A stretch of 64,000 nucleotides of DNA. It comes from Devosia ureilytica (GTDB lineage: Bacteria; Pseudomonadota; Alphaproteobacteria; Rhizobiales; Devosiaceae). The position numbers and the translations under genes were made by a program. Positions within the stretch are counted from its first letter, which is position 1, and each line of letters starts with the position of its first letter. Positions 26,736 to 36,978 of the stretch are shown here, one piece after another. The notes beneath the pieces were generated by a model. The model did not search any database, had not been told where the DNA came from, and was given only the letters and a program-made list of their open reading frames with translations. The stretch spans positions 434,001-498,000 of the forward strand of contig NZ_JAMZCU010000002.1 in NCBI RefSeq assembly GCF_024273195.1, given 5' to 3'.

Positions 26736-27811
26736 GCCGTGTATTGAACGTCGCTGTCGTCGGTTGCGGCATTGGCCGCTCCCACATTGTCGAGGGCTAT
26801 CTGCCCAATGCCGACAAGTTCAAGGTGCTGGCGCTGTGCGACCTCGACCAGTCCCGCCTCGACAAGATCGGCGATGAATTCGGCATCACCCGCCGCATTC
26901 TCAACTTTGATGACCTGCTGGCCATGGACGACATCGACATCATCGATGTCTGCACCCCGCCCGGCGCGCATTTTTCCATGGTGACGGCGGCCCTCAACGC
27001 CGGCAAGCATGTCGTGTGCGAAAAGCCGCTGGTCGGTTCGCTCGAAGCCGTCGACGCCATCATGGAGGTCGAAAAGTCGGCCAAGGGCAAGCTGATGCCG
27101 GTATTCCAATACCGCTTTGGCAATGGCATCGAACAGGCCCGCGCCATTATCGATGCTGGTCTGGCCGGCAAGGCCTATTGTGGCACGGTGGAAACCATGT
27201 GGCGCCGTGAAGCCCCCTATTACGCCGTGCCCTGGCGCGGCAAGTGGAAGACCGAACTGGGCGGCGTGCTCATGGGCCATGCCATCCATCCGCACGACAT
27301 CTTCACCTATCTCATGGGCGATATCGCCAAGGTCTTCGGTCGGGTTGCCACCCGGGTCAATCCCATCGAAGTCGAAGACACCATTTCCGCCTCGCTCGAA
27401 ATGAAGAGCGGTGCCCTGGCCAGTCTCACAGCCACGCTGGGATCGGTCGACGAGATCACCCGCATTCGCCTGCAATTCGAGAACGTGACGTTCGAAAGCG
27501 ACCACGCCCCCTATAATCCGGGCAAGGAACTCTGGAAAATCCTGCCGCGCAATGACGAGATCAAGGGCAAGATCGACGCCCTGCTCGCCAATTGGCAGGA
27601 TGTGCCCTCGCGCTTCCAGACACAGATGTCGCGCTTTCACGACGCCATTTTCGGCAAGGGCGAGCTGCCCGTGACCAGCACCGATTCCCGCCGCGCGCTG
27701 GAACTGGTGACGGCCTTCTATCACTCCTCTTCCACCCATACCGAAGTCGCGCTGCCACTCGGTCCCGATCACCCGCTCTACCAGAGCTGGGTGCCGGCCG
27801 AATTTCGCTAA
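26732..27811 (+). CDS. Gfo/Idh/MocA family oxidoreductase (second)
   Basis: A 359-residue NAD(P)-dependent dehydrogenase with an intact dinucleotide-binding motif (NVAVVGCGIGRSHI) and a canonical CEKPL motif (VCEKPLVGSLEAVDA, about residue 95). The later GGVLMGHAIHPHDIF matches the GG-x-x-x-DxGxHxxD-type catalytic element, with His-rich variation. The ATG at 26732 overlaps the upstream stop by four bases. A GTG three codons earlier is in frame but less likely. Two different family members in one operon suggest a two-step oxidation, or an oxidation/epimerisation, of one sugar. Confidence 0.88.
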   Translation: MSRVLNVAVVGCGIGRSHIVEGYLPNADKFKVLALCDLDQSRLDKIGDEFGITRRILNFDDLLAMDDIDIIDVCTPPGAHFSMVTAALNAGKHVVCEKPLVGSLEAVDAIMEVEKSAKGKLMPVFQYRFGNGIEQARAIIDAGLAGKAYCGTVETMWRREAPYYAVPWRGKWKTELGGVLMGHAIHPHDIFTYLMGDIAKVFGRVATRVNPIEVEDTISASLEMKSGALASLTATLGSVDEITRIRLQFENVTFESDHAPYNPGKELWKILPRNDEIKGKIDALLANWQDVPSRFQTQMSRFHDAIFGKGELPVTSTDSRRALELVTAFYHSSSTHTEVALPLGPDHPLYQSWVPAEFR

Positions 27812-27823
27812 GGAGCATTGACC

Positions 27824-28879
<1,056 letters not shown>

Positions 28880-28899
28880 GTCGCCCACGCGACCATTAT

Positions 28900-28927
28900 C
28901 TGACCCTCCCCTTGTGGGGAGGGTCAG
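28900..28927. repeat. CTGACCCTCCCC dyad, likely bidirectional terminator
   Basis: CTGACCCTCCCC (28900-28911), loop TTGT, GGGGAGGGTCAG (28916-28927): a perfect 12-bp stem. It shares the CCCTCCCC/GGGGAGGG core with the elements at 18109-18185. It separates the ABC operon from the convergent phoD gene and actually contains the phoD stop codon. Confidence 0.75.
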
Positions 28928-30441
28928 ACCCGGTTCACCCCCGGCATGCCGTCGAGCACCGCAAACTCCTGGAACTTTGCCGCGCTGGCATCGGGGTCCT
29001 TTCGGTCGCTGACCGCGATCAGCTCCACCCGCGCCTGGTCGGGCGACAGGCGCATGACCGAATAGCCGTGTCGGCTGGCGTCACCGAACCGGATATGCGG
29101 GTTTTCGACCATCACCGCCTCGAACGCCGCCCGGGCCGGCGGATTGGAGGTGATCGACCCGGTGACGAATTCGCTGGCCACCAGCGCCCCGTCCGCCGCA
29201 TGCACATCGGCAGCATACCAGGCGTGGAGATCTCCCCCGATCACCAGCGGATTGCTCCGCTCCGCCTTGCGCACACTGTCCAGCAGCCGGTCCCGCCCCG
29301 ATCGGTAATGGTCCCAGCCGTCATCGCTGAACCGCGTTCCCGGCCCCAGTTCAAGATCGCGGGACGAGAGCAGCGTCGGCTGGCCGATGATCGACCAGCG
29401 CGCCGCGCCCTGCGCCATGGTCTGGTCGAACCAGGCTTCCTGCTCGGCCCCCAGCATGGTGTAGCGGCCAAGCTCCGCCGGTTGCGGCGCCTCTGGTGCC
29501 GGATCGCGATATTGCCGCGCGTCGACAAGGGTAATGTCCAATAGGTTCCCGAAGCGATGGTTGCCATAGATGCGGAGATCGTTGAAATCGGGAACGGCCA
29601 GGGGCGGCACCGGCATATGCTCATACCAGGCCTGGTAGGCCGCGGCCCGGCGCTTGAGAAAGCTCGGGGCGTGCCGGTCGGTGGGCGAGGCGTCGCCGCC
29701 ATAATTGTCCACCACCTCGTGATCGTCCCAGGTGAAAAGCCAGGGAAACGCCGCATGGGCGGCCTGCAAATCAGGGTCGGATTTATAGAGCGCATAACGG
29801 TCGCGATATTCGAACAGCAGCGACGGTGCCCCGGTGCCATGCGAGCGCACATGCTGGGCGCCATAGCTCTTTTCGTAGATGTAGTCGCCCAGGTGTACGA
29901 CCAGATCGAGATCGCGCCCCGCCATGTCGCGATAAGCGGCATACCAGCCCTGCTCGAACTGCTGACAGGCGGCCAAGGCAAGGCTGAACCGGGCATTGTC
30001 GGCGCCATCGGCCGGCGCAGTGCGGGTACGGCCGACCGGGCTCAGCGCCTGGCCGCAGCGGAAGCGATAGAAATACCAGCGCTCGGGCAGCAGCCCCACG
30101 ACCTGCACATGCACCGAATGGGCCAGCTCTTCCCGCGCCGTCGCGATGCCCGATTGCACGACATGGGCAAACCCTTCGTCCTCGGCAATTTCCCAGGCGA
30201 CATCCATGGGTGGATACTGCGGGGCAGGGGCAAAGGAAAAGGCATCGGCAGCGCTCGGTTCGCTATCGGCAAAGATCAGCCGGGTCCAGAGCACCACGCT
30301 CTGCGCCGTGGGCGATCCCGATGCCACTCCAAGGGCAAAGGGGTCGGCATCAAACTGGGCGGCCCGCACCGAGCCCAGTAGCGGCCACACCGCAGCGCTG
30401 GCGAGGCCCGAAGCGAGAAAATGACGGCGACTAAGACTCAA
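28924..30441 (-). CDS. phoD: Alkaline phosphatase D family phosphoesterase
   Basis: An exported PhoD-type metallophosphatase (phosphomonoesterase/diesterase) for phosphorus scavenging, 505 residues. The N-terminus SLSRRHFLASGLASAAVW is a Tat signal (SRRxFL). The PhoD N-terminal domain (FALGVASGSPTAQSVVLWTRL) and metal-site motifs are visible: VHLGDYIYEKSYG, FTWDDHEVVDNYGGD, GGDLHAWYAAD. The start is a TTG at 30441, preceded by GGGGAGG at seven bases. The longer in-frame reading toward 30660 must be rejected because it crosses the tRNA-Gly gene. No Pho box was identified. Confidence 0.92.
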   Translation of the reverse strand: MSLSRRHFLASGLASAAVWPLLGSVRAAQFDADPFALGVASGSPTAQSVVLWTRLIFADSEPSAADAFSFAPAPQYPPMDVAWEIAEDEGFAHVVQSGIATAREELAHSVHVQVVGLLPERWYFYRFRCGQALSPVGRTRTAPADGADNARFSLALAACQQFEQGWYAAYRDMAGRDLDLVVHLGDYIYEKSYGAQHVRSHGTGAPSLLFEYRDRYALYKSDPDLQAAHAAFPWLFTWDDHEVVDNYGGDASPTDRHAPSFLKRRAAAYQAWYEHMPVPPLAVPDFNDLRIYGNHRFGNLLDITLVDARQYRDPAPEAPQPAELGRYTMLGAEQEAWFDQTMAQGAARWSIIGQPTLLSSRDLELGPGTRFSDDGWDHYRSGRDRLLDSVRKAERSNPLVIGGDLHAWYAADVHAADGALVASEFVTGSITSNPPARAAFEAVMVENPHIRFGDASRHGYSVMRLSPDQARVELIAVSDRKDPDASAAKFQEFAVLDGMPGVNRV

Positions 30442-30552
30442 TGAACGGCCTCCCCAAAATCCGCTGCCACAGCGGCGCCACCTATCGGCATTGCCGGTGA
30501 CTGTTCCATGACAGGAGGCCGCGGGCCAGCGCCGCAGGGCAATTGTGAAGAC

Positions 30553-30586
30553 CGGAAAAACAAAAAGGGCCCCGAAGGACCCTTTG
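30553..30586 (-). terminator. Rho-independent terminator of tRNA-Gly
   Basis: On the minus strand AAAGGGTCC, loop TTCG, GGGCCCTTT, then TTTTGTTTTT: a stable UUCG tetraloop hairpin with a long T tract about 30 bases after the tRNA. Confidence 0.85.
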
Positions 30587-30615
30587 TCACCAAGGCGTTG
30601 CCACACCTTGGAAAT

Positions 30616-30690
30616 TGGAGCGGGCGATGGGATTCGAACCCACGACCCTAACCTTGGCAAGGTTATGCTCTACCCCTGAGCTACACCCGC
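30616..30690 (-). tRNA. tRNA-Gly (anticodon GCC)
   Basis: The minus-strand sequence folds as a full cloverleaf. The acceptor GCGGGTG pairs with CGCCCGC (one U-G). The D arm is GCTCAGGGGTAGAGC, and the anticodon stem TAACC/GGTTA encloses TTGCCAA, giving anticodon GCC. The T arm is GTGGGTTCGAATCCCAT. The discriminator base is U, as usual for bacterial tRNA-Gly. The 3' CCA is encoded in the DNA (complement of 30616-30618). Confidence 0.97.
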
Positions 30691-30886
30691 ACTCCATGCC
30701 GCGGCCCTTGGCAGAGCCCCAACGCGGGCCTATATGCCCAATCGCTGATCCGATTGCAACCCGGTATTTTGCTGTTTTGTCATCTTCGCCCAAACCTGTG
30801 GGAATCGGGACTTGCCACAAGCGCCCTGCCGGGCGCAAAAAGACCGCCAATGCTCTGTTTTCTCGCCTAAAGAAGAGTTCAAACCC

Positions 30887-31828
30887 ATGACCCTGTCCTT
30901 CGATGGCGCACCCGGCGCCGCCCCGATCCCCGCCGATCTGATCCGGGAGGGGAGCGACGCAGGCTTCAAGGCCGATGTCATCGATGCCTCGCGCGATGTG
31001 CCTGTGCTGGTGGATTTCTGGGCACCCTGGTGCGGCCCCTGCCGCCAGCTTGGCCCGGCCATCGAGAAGGTGGTGGCTGAAAAGGCCGGCCAGATCAAAC
31101 TGGTCAAAATCAACATCGACGAGCATCCCCATTTCGCCGGTCAGCTTGGCGTGCAGTCGATTCCGGCGGTTTTCGCCTTTGCCGGTGGCCGACCGGTCGA
31201 CGGGTTCATGGGCGCCATGCCCGAGGGCGAAGTGCGCCGTTTTGCCGAAAAGGTGATTGCCGGCGCGCCAGCGGGCGAACCCGAGGGCGATAGTCTCGAA
31301 GCCCAGATTGCCGACGCGCTCAAGGCCGCCGAAGCCGCCACCGCGGCGGGCGAACTGGGCCAGGCTGCCCAGATCTATGGCATGATCCTCCAGCATGTGC
31401 CCGACAATGCGCCGGCCCTGATTGGCCTGGCAGGTATTTATATCGGTGCCGGCGAGATGGACCAGGGCAAGGCCACTTTGGACCTGGTTCCCGAGGATCA
31501 GCGCAGCGGTGACGTCTATATGGCTCTGGTCAATGCCATCCGCCTCAAGGCGGAAGCCGCCGGTCTCTCGGAAGCCTCGGCGCTGGAAGCCGCCATCGCC
31601 GCCGATCCCGACAATCACCAGGCCCGGCTGGACCTGGCCGTGGTGCTCAATGCCGATGGCCAGCGCCTTGAGGCCGCCGAGGCCCTGATCGCCAGCTTCA
31701 AGCGGGATCGCGACTGGAACGAAGCCGCCGCGCGCAAGAAGCTGCTCGAATTTTTCGAGGCCTGGGGCCCCAAGGACCCGGCAACGCTCAAGGGGCGGCG
31801 CATGCTCTCGACCGTCTTGTTCTCGTAA
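30887..31828 (+). CDS. Thioredoxin-TPR co-chaperone, CnoX/YbbN-like
   Basis: A 313-residue protein with an N-terminal thioredoxin fold containing an intact WAPWCGPC active site (about residues 45-52) and a C-terminal TPR region from about residue 140 (LGQAAQIYGMILQHVPDNAPALIGLAGIYI...). This is the CnoX/YbbN layout, a redox chaperone that hands clients to GroEL and DnaK. E. coli CnoX lacks one active-site Cys, but alphaproteobacterial members keep CxxC, as here. The ATG at 30887 fits homologs. It leads a three-gene run with the LON-domain and Trm112-like genes. Confidence 0.88.
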   Translation: MTLSFDGAPGAAPIPADLIREGSDAGFKADVIDASRDVPVLVDFWAPWCGPCRQLGPAIEKVVAEKAGQIKLVKINIDEHPHFAGQLGVQSIPAVFAFAGGRPVDGFMGAMPEGEVRRFAEKVIAGAPAGEPEGDSLEAQIADALKAAEAATAAGELGQAAQIYGMILQHVPDNAPALIGLAGIYIGAGEMDQGKATLDLVPEDQRSGDVYMALVNAIRLKAEAAGLSEASALEAAIAADPDNHQARLDLAVVLNADGQRLEAAEALIASFKRDRDWNEAAARKKLLEFFEAWGPKDPATLKGRRMLSTVLFS

Positions 31829-31839
31829 CCGGAAATCTG

Positions 31840-32508
31840 ATGCCCAAACGTCCAACCAGCCCTGCCGAGCTGCCCAAGTCCGTTCCGGTGTTTCCGCTGA
31901 GCGGGGCGCTGCTGCTGCCCTTTTCGCATCGCCCGCTCAATGTGTTTGAGCCGCGCTACATCGAAATGGTCGACGCCGCGCTGCGGGGCGACCGGCTGAT
32001 CGGGCTGATCCAGCCCGAGGATGTCAGCGAGGAAAGCCCCAGGGGCCGGGCGCCGCTGCAAAAGGTGGGTTGCCTTGGGCGGCTGACGCATTTCGAGGAA
32101 AATGGCGATGGGCGCTATTTCATCATCCTCGAAGGGGTGGCGCGCTTCAAGCTGGTGCACGAGTTGACCGTGCTGACCCCCTACCGGCAATGCGTTATCT
32201 CCTCGGAAGATTACGAAGCCGATTTTTCCCGCGATCATGGCGAAGAGCGCGTGGACCGCGCCCGCTTCGTCAAGATGATGCGCGATTATGCCGAATTCGC
32301 CAATTTCGAGCTCAACTGGGAAGAAATCGAATCGACCGGCACGGCTGACCTCGTCAATTTCTGCTGCATGGTTTCGCCCTATGGTGCGGCCGAAAAGCAG
32401 GTGCTGCTCGAAGCGCCCACGCTCGAAGCCCGGGCCGAAACCCTGATCGCCATGACCGAATATGAAATGGCACGGGGCGGCTCCGATGGCGCGACCCCGC
32501 TCAACTGA
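31840..32508 (+). CDS. LON substrate-binding domain protein (peptidase S16 N-domain)
   Basis: A 222-residue protein made only of the Lon N-terminal domain: VPVFPLSGALLLPFSHRPLNVFEPRYIEMV is the family's opening motif, followed by GRLTHFEENGDGRYFIILEGVARF. It has no ATPase or protease domain. Such stand-alone proteins are common beside thioredoxin and Trm112 genes in alphaproteobacteria, and their role is unproven; substrate recognition or protein quality control is likely. Its stop overlaps the next start (TGATG). Confidence 0.9.
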   Translation: MPKRPTSPAELPKSVPVFPLSGALLLPFSHRPLNVFEPRYIEMVDAALRGDRLIGLIQPEDVSEESPRGRAPLQKVGCLGRLTHFEENGDGRYFIILEGVARFKLVHELTVLTPYRQCVISSEDYEADFSRDHGEERVDRARFVKMMRDYAEFANFELNWEEIESTGTADLVNFCCMVSPYGAAEKQVLLEAPTLEARAETLIAMTEYEMARGGSDGATPLN

Positions 32509-32732
32509 TGACTGAAGCGCCCGCAGATCCGCGCCACGTGGTCGATCCACAGACCCTTGAAATGCTGGTTTGCCCGCTGACCAAAACGCGGCTGACGCTT
32601 TCGGCGGACCGCACCGAACTGGTGTCCGTCGCCGCCCGTCTGGCCTTCCCCATCGTCAAGGGCGTACCGCTTTTGAGCCTGGATGAGGCCCGCAATGTCG
32701 ACCTCGAGGAAATCCAGCGCCATTCGCGTTAG
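32508..32732 (+). CDS. Trm112-like protein (UPF0434)
   Basis: A 74-residue protein of the Trm112/YcaR family: DPQTLEMLVCPLTKTRLTLS followed by LAFPIVKGVPLLSLDEAR. Bacterial members are small partners of methyltransferases or assembly factors. Only the first zinc-site Cys (LVCP) is kept, as in many bacterial copies, so it probably does not bind zinc. It is translationally coupled to the LON-domain gene. Confidence 0.9.
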   Translation: MTEAPADPRHVVDPQTLEMLVCPLTKTRLTLSADRTELVSVAARLAFPIVKGVPLLSLDEARNVDLEEIQRHSR

Positions 32733-32742
32733 CTTGAGACTG

Positions 32743-33282
32743 TCAGATTCCGCTCAAGTCGAGTTCGATATCGTCCAGGTTCACGGTCGTCTTCTCGGAC
32801 CTTTTGCTGATAGTCGGGAGATCGGTGAGCATCAAAATCTTTGCGATCTTGCGCAGGTAGGCAACGACTTGGTTCTTCCCGACATTGGAGTCGAACCACC
32901 AAGTGTCATCCAGCCGCTCTGCGAATTCTACCAAATGGGCCTTGGGGTAAAGGGCGTTCGGCGATTTTGCGACAATATGCCGACCTTTGGGAGTGACCTC
33001 CCTCGATAGCCGTTCGATCAGGCCTGGCTGCATGTTTTCTGCGATCAGGATGCTGCGTCGAAGAAGTTCTTTGAGGTTATTGGCCTCAACGGGTGTTCGC
33101 CCAATGAATGTGGAATAGGCGCCGCTGCTGCGTGTCGCCCGCACTCTGGTCTGTGTGCTTGAAGGGTTTGCGCGATCAATTCCGAGCAATCGCCTGAGGA
33201 TGAGGTTCTCATCCTCCTCAAAACTCAGCCTTCCCGCCTCAATGCGGCGGTGCACATCAAGATCAATCTGGATATCGCGCAT
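32743..33282 (-). CDS. Orphan protein with SeqA-like N-terminus, AT-rich
   Basis: A 179-residue soluble protein. The first 35 residues (MRDIQIDLDVHRRIEAGRLS then FEEDENLILRRLL) resemble by eye the ribbon-helix-helix oligomerisation segment of SeqA and of related restriction-associated proteins. The rest (STFIGRTPVEANNLKELLRR; LYPKAHLVEFAERLDDTWWF) matches nothing I can name. The GC content is well below the flanking genes and it is inserted between the Trm112-like and ubiH genes, suggesting horizontal gain. A strong AGGAGG precedes the ATG, and palindromic CTTATAAG elements overlap the promoter. It may be a DNA-binding autoregulator; function unknown. Confidence 0.75.
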   Translation of the reverse strand: MRDIQIDLDVHRRIEAGRLSFEEDENLILRRLLGIDRANPSSTQTRVRATRSSGAYSTFIGRTPVEANNLKELLRRSILIAENMQPGLIERLSREVTPKGRHIVAKSPNALYPKAHLVEFAERLDDTWWFDSNVGKNQVVAYLRKIAKILMLTDLPTISKRSEKTTVNLDDIELDLSGI

Positions 33283-33305
33283 ATCAGCCTCCTGACATCG
33301 ACCTA

Positions 33306-33351
33306 TATCTTATAAGATACAAATTCTTTGGCAAGGAATAATTCTTATAAG
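33306..33351 (-). promoter_or_regulatory. Promoter with paired CTTATAAG operators for the orphan gene
   Basis: TATCTTATAAGATA (33306-33319) is a perfect 14-bp palindrome. A second copy of its core, CTTATAAG, occurs at 33344-33351, with cores 35 bases apart. On the minus strand a TTGCCA (33333-33328) lies between them, and the first palindrome falls where the -10 should be. Binding there would block transcription of the gene at 33282. The tract is strikingly AT-rich. Confidence 0.6.
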
Positions 33352-33394
33352 GCAGGAAATTTGAGTGTTTGTTGGGCCTGCCCCCAGCATGTGC

Positions 33395-34615
33395 CTAGAT
33401 CGGCAGGCCGCTCAAAAGTTTTGGGGCGCTGCCGCCAATACCGGAGGCGGCCCGGATCAGCGTTTTTTTGACCGGCCCGGCGCGCTCGACGAGGCCTAGG
33501 CCGAAATCGCGCAGCGCCCGCACGGGGGCGATGTCATTGGAGAATAGACGGTTCATCCCGTCCGTCACCAGTGCCATCGAGGCGGTGTCGAGGCGGCGCC
33601 AGGTCTGATAGCGCTCCAGAACGTCCGCAGCGCCGTGATCGAGACCAAGGCGCATGGCGTCAACAATGACCTCGGCCAGCGCCGCAACATCCTTGAGCCC
33701 CAGGTTCAATCCCTGCCCGGCAATGGGATGCACCACATGGGCCGCGTCGCCGATCAGGGCCAGGCGAGGGCCGATGAAACTCCTGGCCAGTTGCAGGCGC
33801 AGCGGAAAGCCCATCAGCTTGTCTTCCAGGGTAACCTGGCCAAGCGTCGAGCCCATCACCGCCTCAATCTCCAACGCCAGGTCCTCGCTCGGCATGGCAA
33901 GGAAACGTGGCGCCTCGGCGCTGGCTTCGGTCCAGACCAGCGACGAGCGGTTGCCCGGCAGCGGCAGGCTGGCAAAGGGGCCGGCAGGCCGGAAATGCTC
34001 ATAGGCCACACCCTCATGCGCCAGTTCATGGCTGATGGTGGCGACAAGGCCCGTCTGGCCATAATCATGGCCGAATGTGTCAATGCCGGCCCGCTGCCGC
34101 AGGTTGGACTGGGCGCCGTCGGCGGCAATGATCAGTGGGGCGGCGAGCACGCGGCCATCGGCCAGGCTCAGCCGGGCGGTCGTATCGCCGCCGTGCCAAT
34201 CCACGATCTCGGCGGGCGCTATGACCGTGATCTCATTTTCGACCGCGGCCAGCAGCGCTGCCCCGCTGGCCTGATTGGGCACCATATGGGCAAAGGGCTC
34301 GCCGGGGGCCACATCGCCGTCAAAGCGCAGAAAAAGGGGGCGGGCCAGGTCGCCCGTGCCCGAATCGGTAATGTGCATGGCCGTGATGGGCTGGCTTGCT
34401 GCTGCCATCGGGTCCCAGACGCCCAGAGCCTCGAAAATGCGACGCACACCGGCTGCAATGGCCGAGGCCCTGTTGTCGCGCGCAATGCTCAGCGGCCGCC
34501 TATCGACCAGCGCCACGCGCATGCCGGGCGCCGAGCGTGTCAGCGCCAGGGCCATGGTCAGCCCAACGGGGCCGGCGCCAACAATGATGACGTCATGGTG
34601 TTCTGGTGCGGTCAT
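33395..34615 (-). CDS. UbiH/UbiF/VisC-type FAD monooxygenase (ubiquinone ring hydroxylase)
   Basis: A 406-residue flavoprotein hydroxylase likely to add a hydroxyl group to the ubiquinone ring precursor. It has the N-terminal FAD motif DVIIVGAGPVGLTMALAL, the IIAADGAQSNLRQRAGI (DG) motif and the C-terminal GDAAHVVHPIAGQGLNLGLKD that defines the UbiH/COQ6 family. The ATG at 34615 is preferred (ACAGG about eight bases upstream) over an ATG two codons earlier. Which ring position it acts on (UbiH, UbiF, UbiL or UbiM type) cannot be told here. It is divergent from glnK. Confidence 0.88.
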   Translation of the reverse strand: MTAPEHHDVIIVGAGPVGLTMALALTRSAPGMRVALVDRRPLSIARDNRASAIAAGVRRIFEALGVWDPMAAASQPITAMHITDSGTGDLARPLFLRFDGDVAPGEPFAHMVPNQASGAALLAAVENEITVIAPAEIVDWHGGDTTARLSLADGRVLAAPLIIAADGAQSNLRQRAGIDTFGHDYGQTGLVATISHELAHEGVAYEHFRPAGPFASLPLPGNRSSLVWTEASAEAPRFLAMPSEDLALEIEAVMGSTLGQVTLEDKLMGFPLRLQLARSFIGPRLALIGDAAHVVHPIAGQGLNLGLKDVAALAEVIVDAMRLGLDHGAADVLERYQTWRRLDTASMALVTDGMNRLFSNDIAPVRALRDFGLGLVERAGPVKKTLIRAASGIGGSAPKLLSGLPI

Positions 34616-34746
34616 GATCATAGCCTGTTTCTTCGCGCTATTGTCCGTCTGCCGGGGTCGCGAGGCAAGTGCAGCATTGCCGCGGTGGCAATATGATGAA
34701 AATCCGTGCATTTATTCGGCAGGGGCAAGTTGATGTCTAAAAAACA

Positions 34747-34763
34747 GGCAACAACCGGTTGCC
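34747..34763. promoter_or_regulatory. 17-bp dyad upstream of first glnK (candidate NtrC-type enhancer site)
   Basis: GGCAACAACCGGTTGCC has 6-bp arms around a 5-bp spacer, the geometry of NtrC sites, although the arms differ from the TGCACC consensus. It ends 84 bases before the sigma-54 promoter. Direct repeats GTTGCCACA overlap and follow it. Confidence 0.45.
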
Positions 34764-34846
34764 ACAGAGTTGCCACAAACGACTCCAGGCGCAGGGAGTC
34801 GCGATAATCTTCTGAATATAAAGGGTTTTCTCTTTCGGCCAGCAAG

Positions 34847-34863
34847 TTGGCACGGCTCTTGAG
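34847..34863 (+). promoter_or_regulatory. Sigma-54 promoter of first glnK-amtB pair
   Basis: TTGGCACGGCTCTTGAG matches the sigma-54 (RpoN) consensus YTGGCACG-N4-TTGCW except for one base (A for C at the -12 element). The GG/-24 and TTG/-12 spacing is exact. It lies about 45 bases before the glnK start, consistent with nitrogen-limitation control. Confidence 0.8.
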
Positions 34864-34905
34864 TCCTTTGGGTGCATCGAACACCCAAGGCAGAAAGGGG
34901 CATCC

Positions 34906-35244
34906 ATGAAACTGGTGGTAGCAATCATCAAACCATCACGGCTCGAGGAGGTGCGGCAGGCGCTCAATTCACTCGACGTCCACGGCATGACCGTGACCGA
35001 AGTGAAGGGTTATGGCCGTCAAAAGGGTCATTCCGAGATTTATCGCGGCACCGAATATGCCGTGCACTTCCTGCCCAAGCTCAAGGTCGAGATCGCTGTC
35101 GATGACGGCATTGCCGACGCCGTGAGCGCGGCCATCCGCGACGCAGCCCAGACCGGTCGTATCGGCGATGGCAAGATTTTCGTGCTCGATCTGCTTGCTG
35201 TCACCCGTATCCGCACCGGTGAAACCGGTGCCTCAGCGCTCTGA
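34906..35244 (+). CDS. glnK: P-II nitrogen regulatory protein GlnK (copy 1)
   Basis: A trimeric 2-oxoglutarate/ATP sensor that reports nitrogen status and blocks AmtB when nitrogen is ample. It has 112 residues, the family length. The T-loop contains the uridylylation Tyr at position 51 (KGHSEIYRGTEY), and the C-terminal signature DGKIFVLDLLAVTRIRTGE is intact. It is preceded by a sigma-54 promoter and followed by amtB, the universal glnK-amtB pair. It differs from copy 2 at only three residues (5, 72, 75), while about 40 codons differ silently. Confidence 0.97.
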   Translation: MKLVVAIIKPSRLEEVRQALNSLDVHGMTVTEVKGYGRQKGHSEIYRGTEYAVHFLPKLKVEIAVDDGIADAVSAAIRDAAQTGRIGDGKIFVLDLLAVTRIRTGETGASAL

Positions 35245-35272
35245 CGCCCCCGAAATCAGGAGAACTAAAACA

Positions 35273-36652
<1,380 letters not shown>

Positions 36653-36660
36653 TTCGCTCT

Positions 36661-36690
36661 GGCTGGCCGGGCCTTTGGGTCCGGCCGGCC
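36661..36690 (+). terminator. Strong GC hairpin after amtB copy 1
   Basis: GGCTGGCCGG (36661-36670) pairs with CCGGCCGGCC (36681-36690), one G-U pair, loop GCCTTTGGGT. There is no T tract, so it could be a Rho-dependent or RNA-stability element. The rest of the 326-base gap to the next glnK holds the NtrC and sigma-54 sites listed separately. Confidence 0.4.
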
Positions 36691-36815
36691 GCCGCTTGCC
36701 AGCGGCGTGCAGCCCGCGTTCCTCTTGGCCCGCCACAGAGGCTTCCCACTCGCAAACTGCGCGGACTGCACACCCCTGGCAAGATGCTTAATTCGTGAGC
36801 AGGGTTGGCAGATTT

Positions 36816-36832
36816 TGCACTAAAATTGTGCA
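36816..36832. promoter_or_regulatory. NtrC binding site upstream of second glnK
   Basis: TGCACTAAAATTGTGCA is a near-perfect match to the NtrC consensus TGCACY-N5-RGTGCA, the only departure being T for R in the right arm (it is 17 bp, fully symmetric in the TGCAC/GTGCA arms). It ends 82 bases before the sigma-54 promoter. Confidence 0.75.
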
Positions 36833-36913
36833 TCACTCTGCCCAATTTAGAGTCTGCTTGCGATGCGGCCGTTTAAGCGTTTGTAAACGTTGGTCAATTT
36901 TCGCTCCGCCCTT

Positions 36914-36929
36914 TTGGCACGCAGTTTGA
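36914..36929 (+). promoter_or_regulatory. Sigma-54 promoter of second glnK-amtB pair
   Basis: TTGGCACGCAGTTTGA has the -24 TTGGCACG and -12 TTGA at the correct spacing, with the same A-for-C variant at -12 as the promoter of copy 1. It lies about 50 bases before the second glnK. Confidence 0.8.
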
Positions 36930-36978
36930 CTGTTGTGTGACCGTTCCAGCACCGCCGTCACGGCGTCCAGGGGGTCAG

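Noticed and set aside
30442-30660. N-terminal extension of phoD
   Set aside because: The extension translates the tRNA-Gly gene (on the same strand) and its terminator. A TTG with GGGGAGG sits exactly before the Tat signal.
36653-36815. Possible small RNA or gene between amtB copy 1 and the NtrC site
   Set aside because: Only a GC hairpin without T tract was found. There is no promoter-terminator pair and no open frame with a ribosome site.
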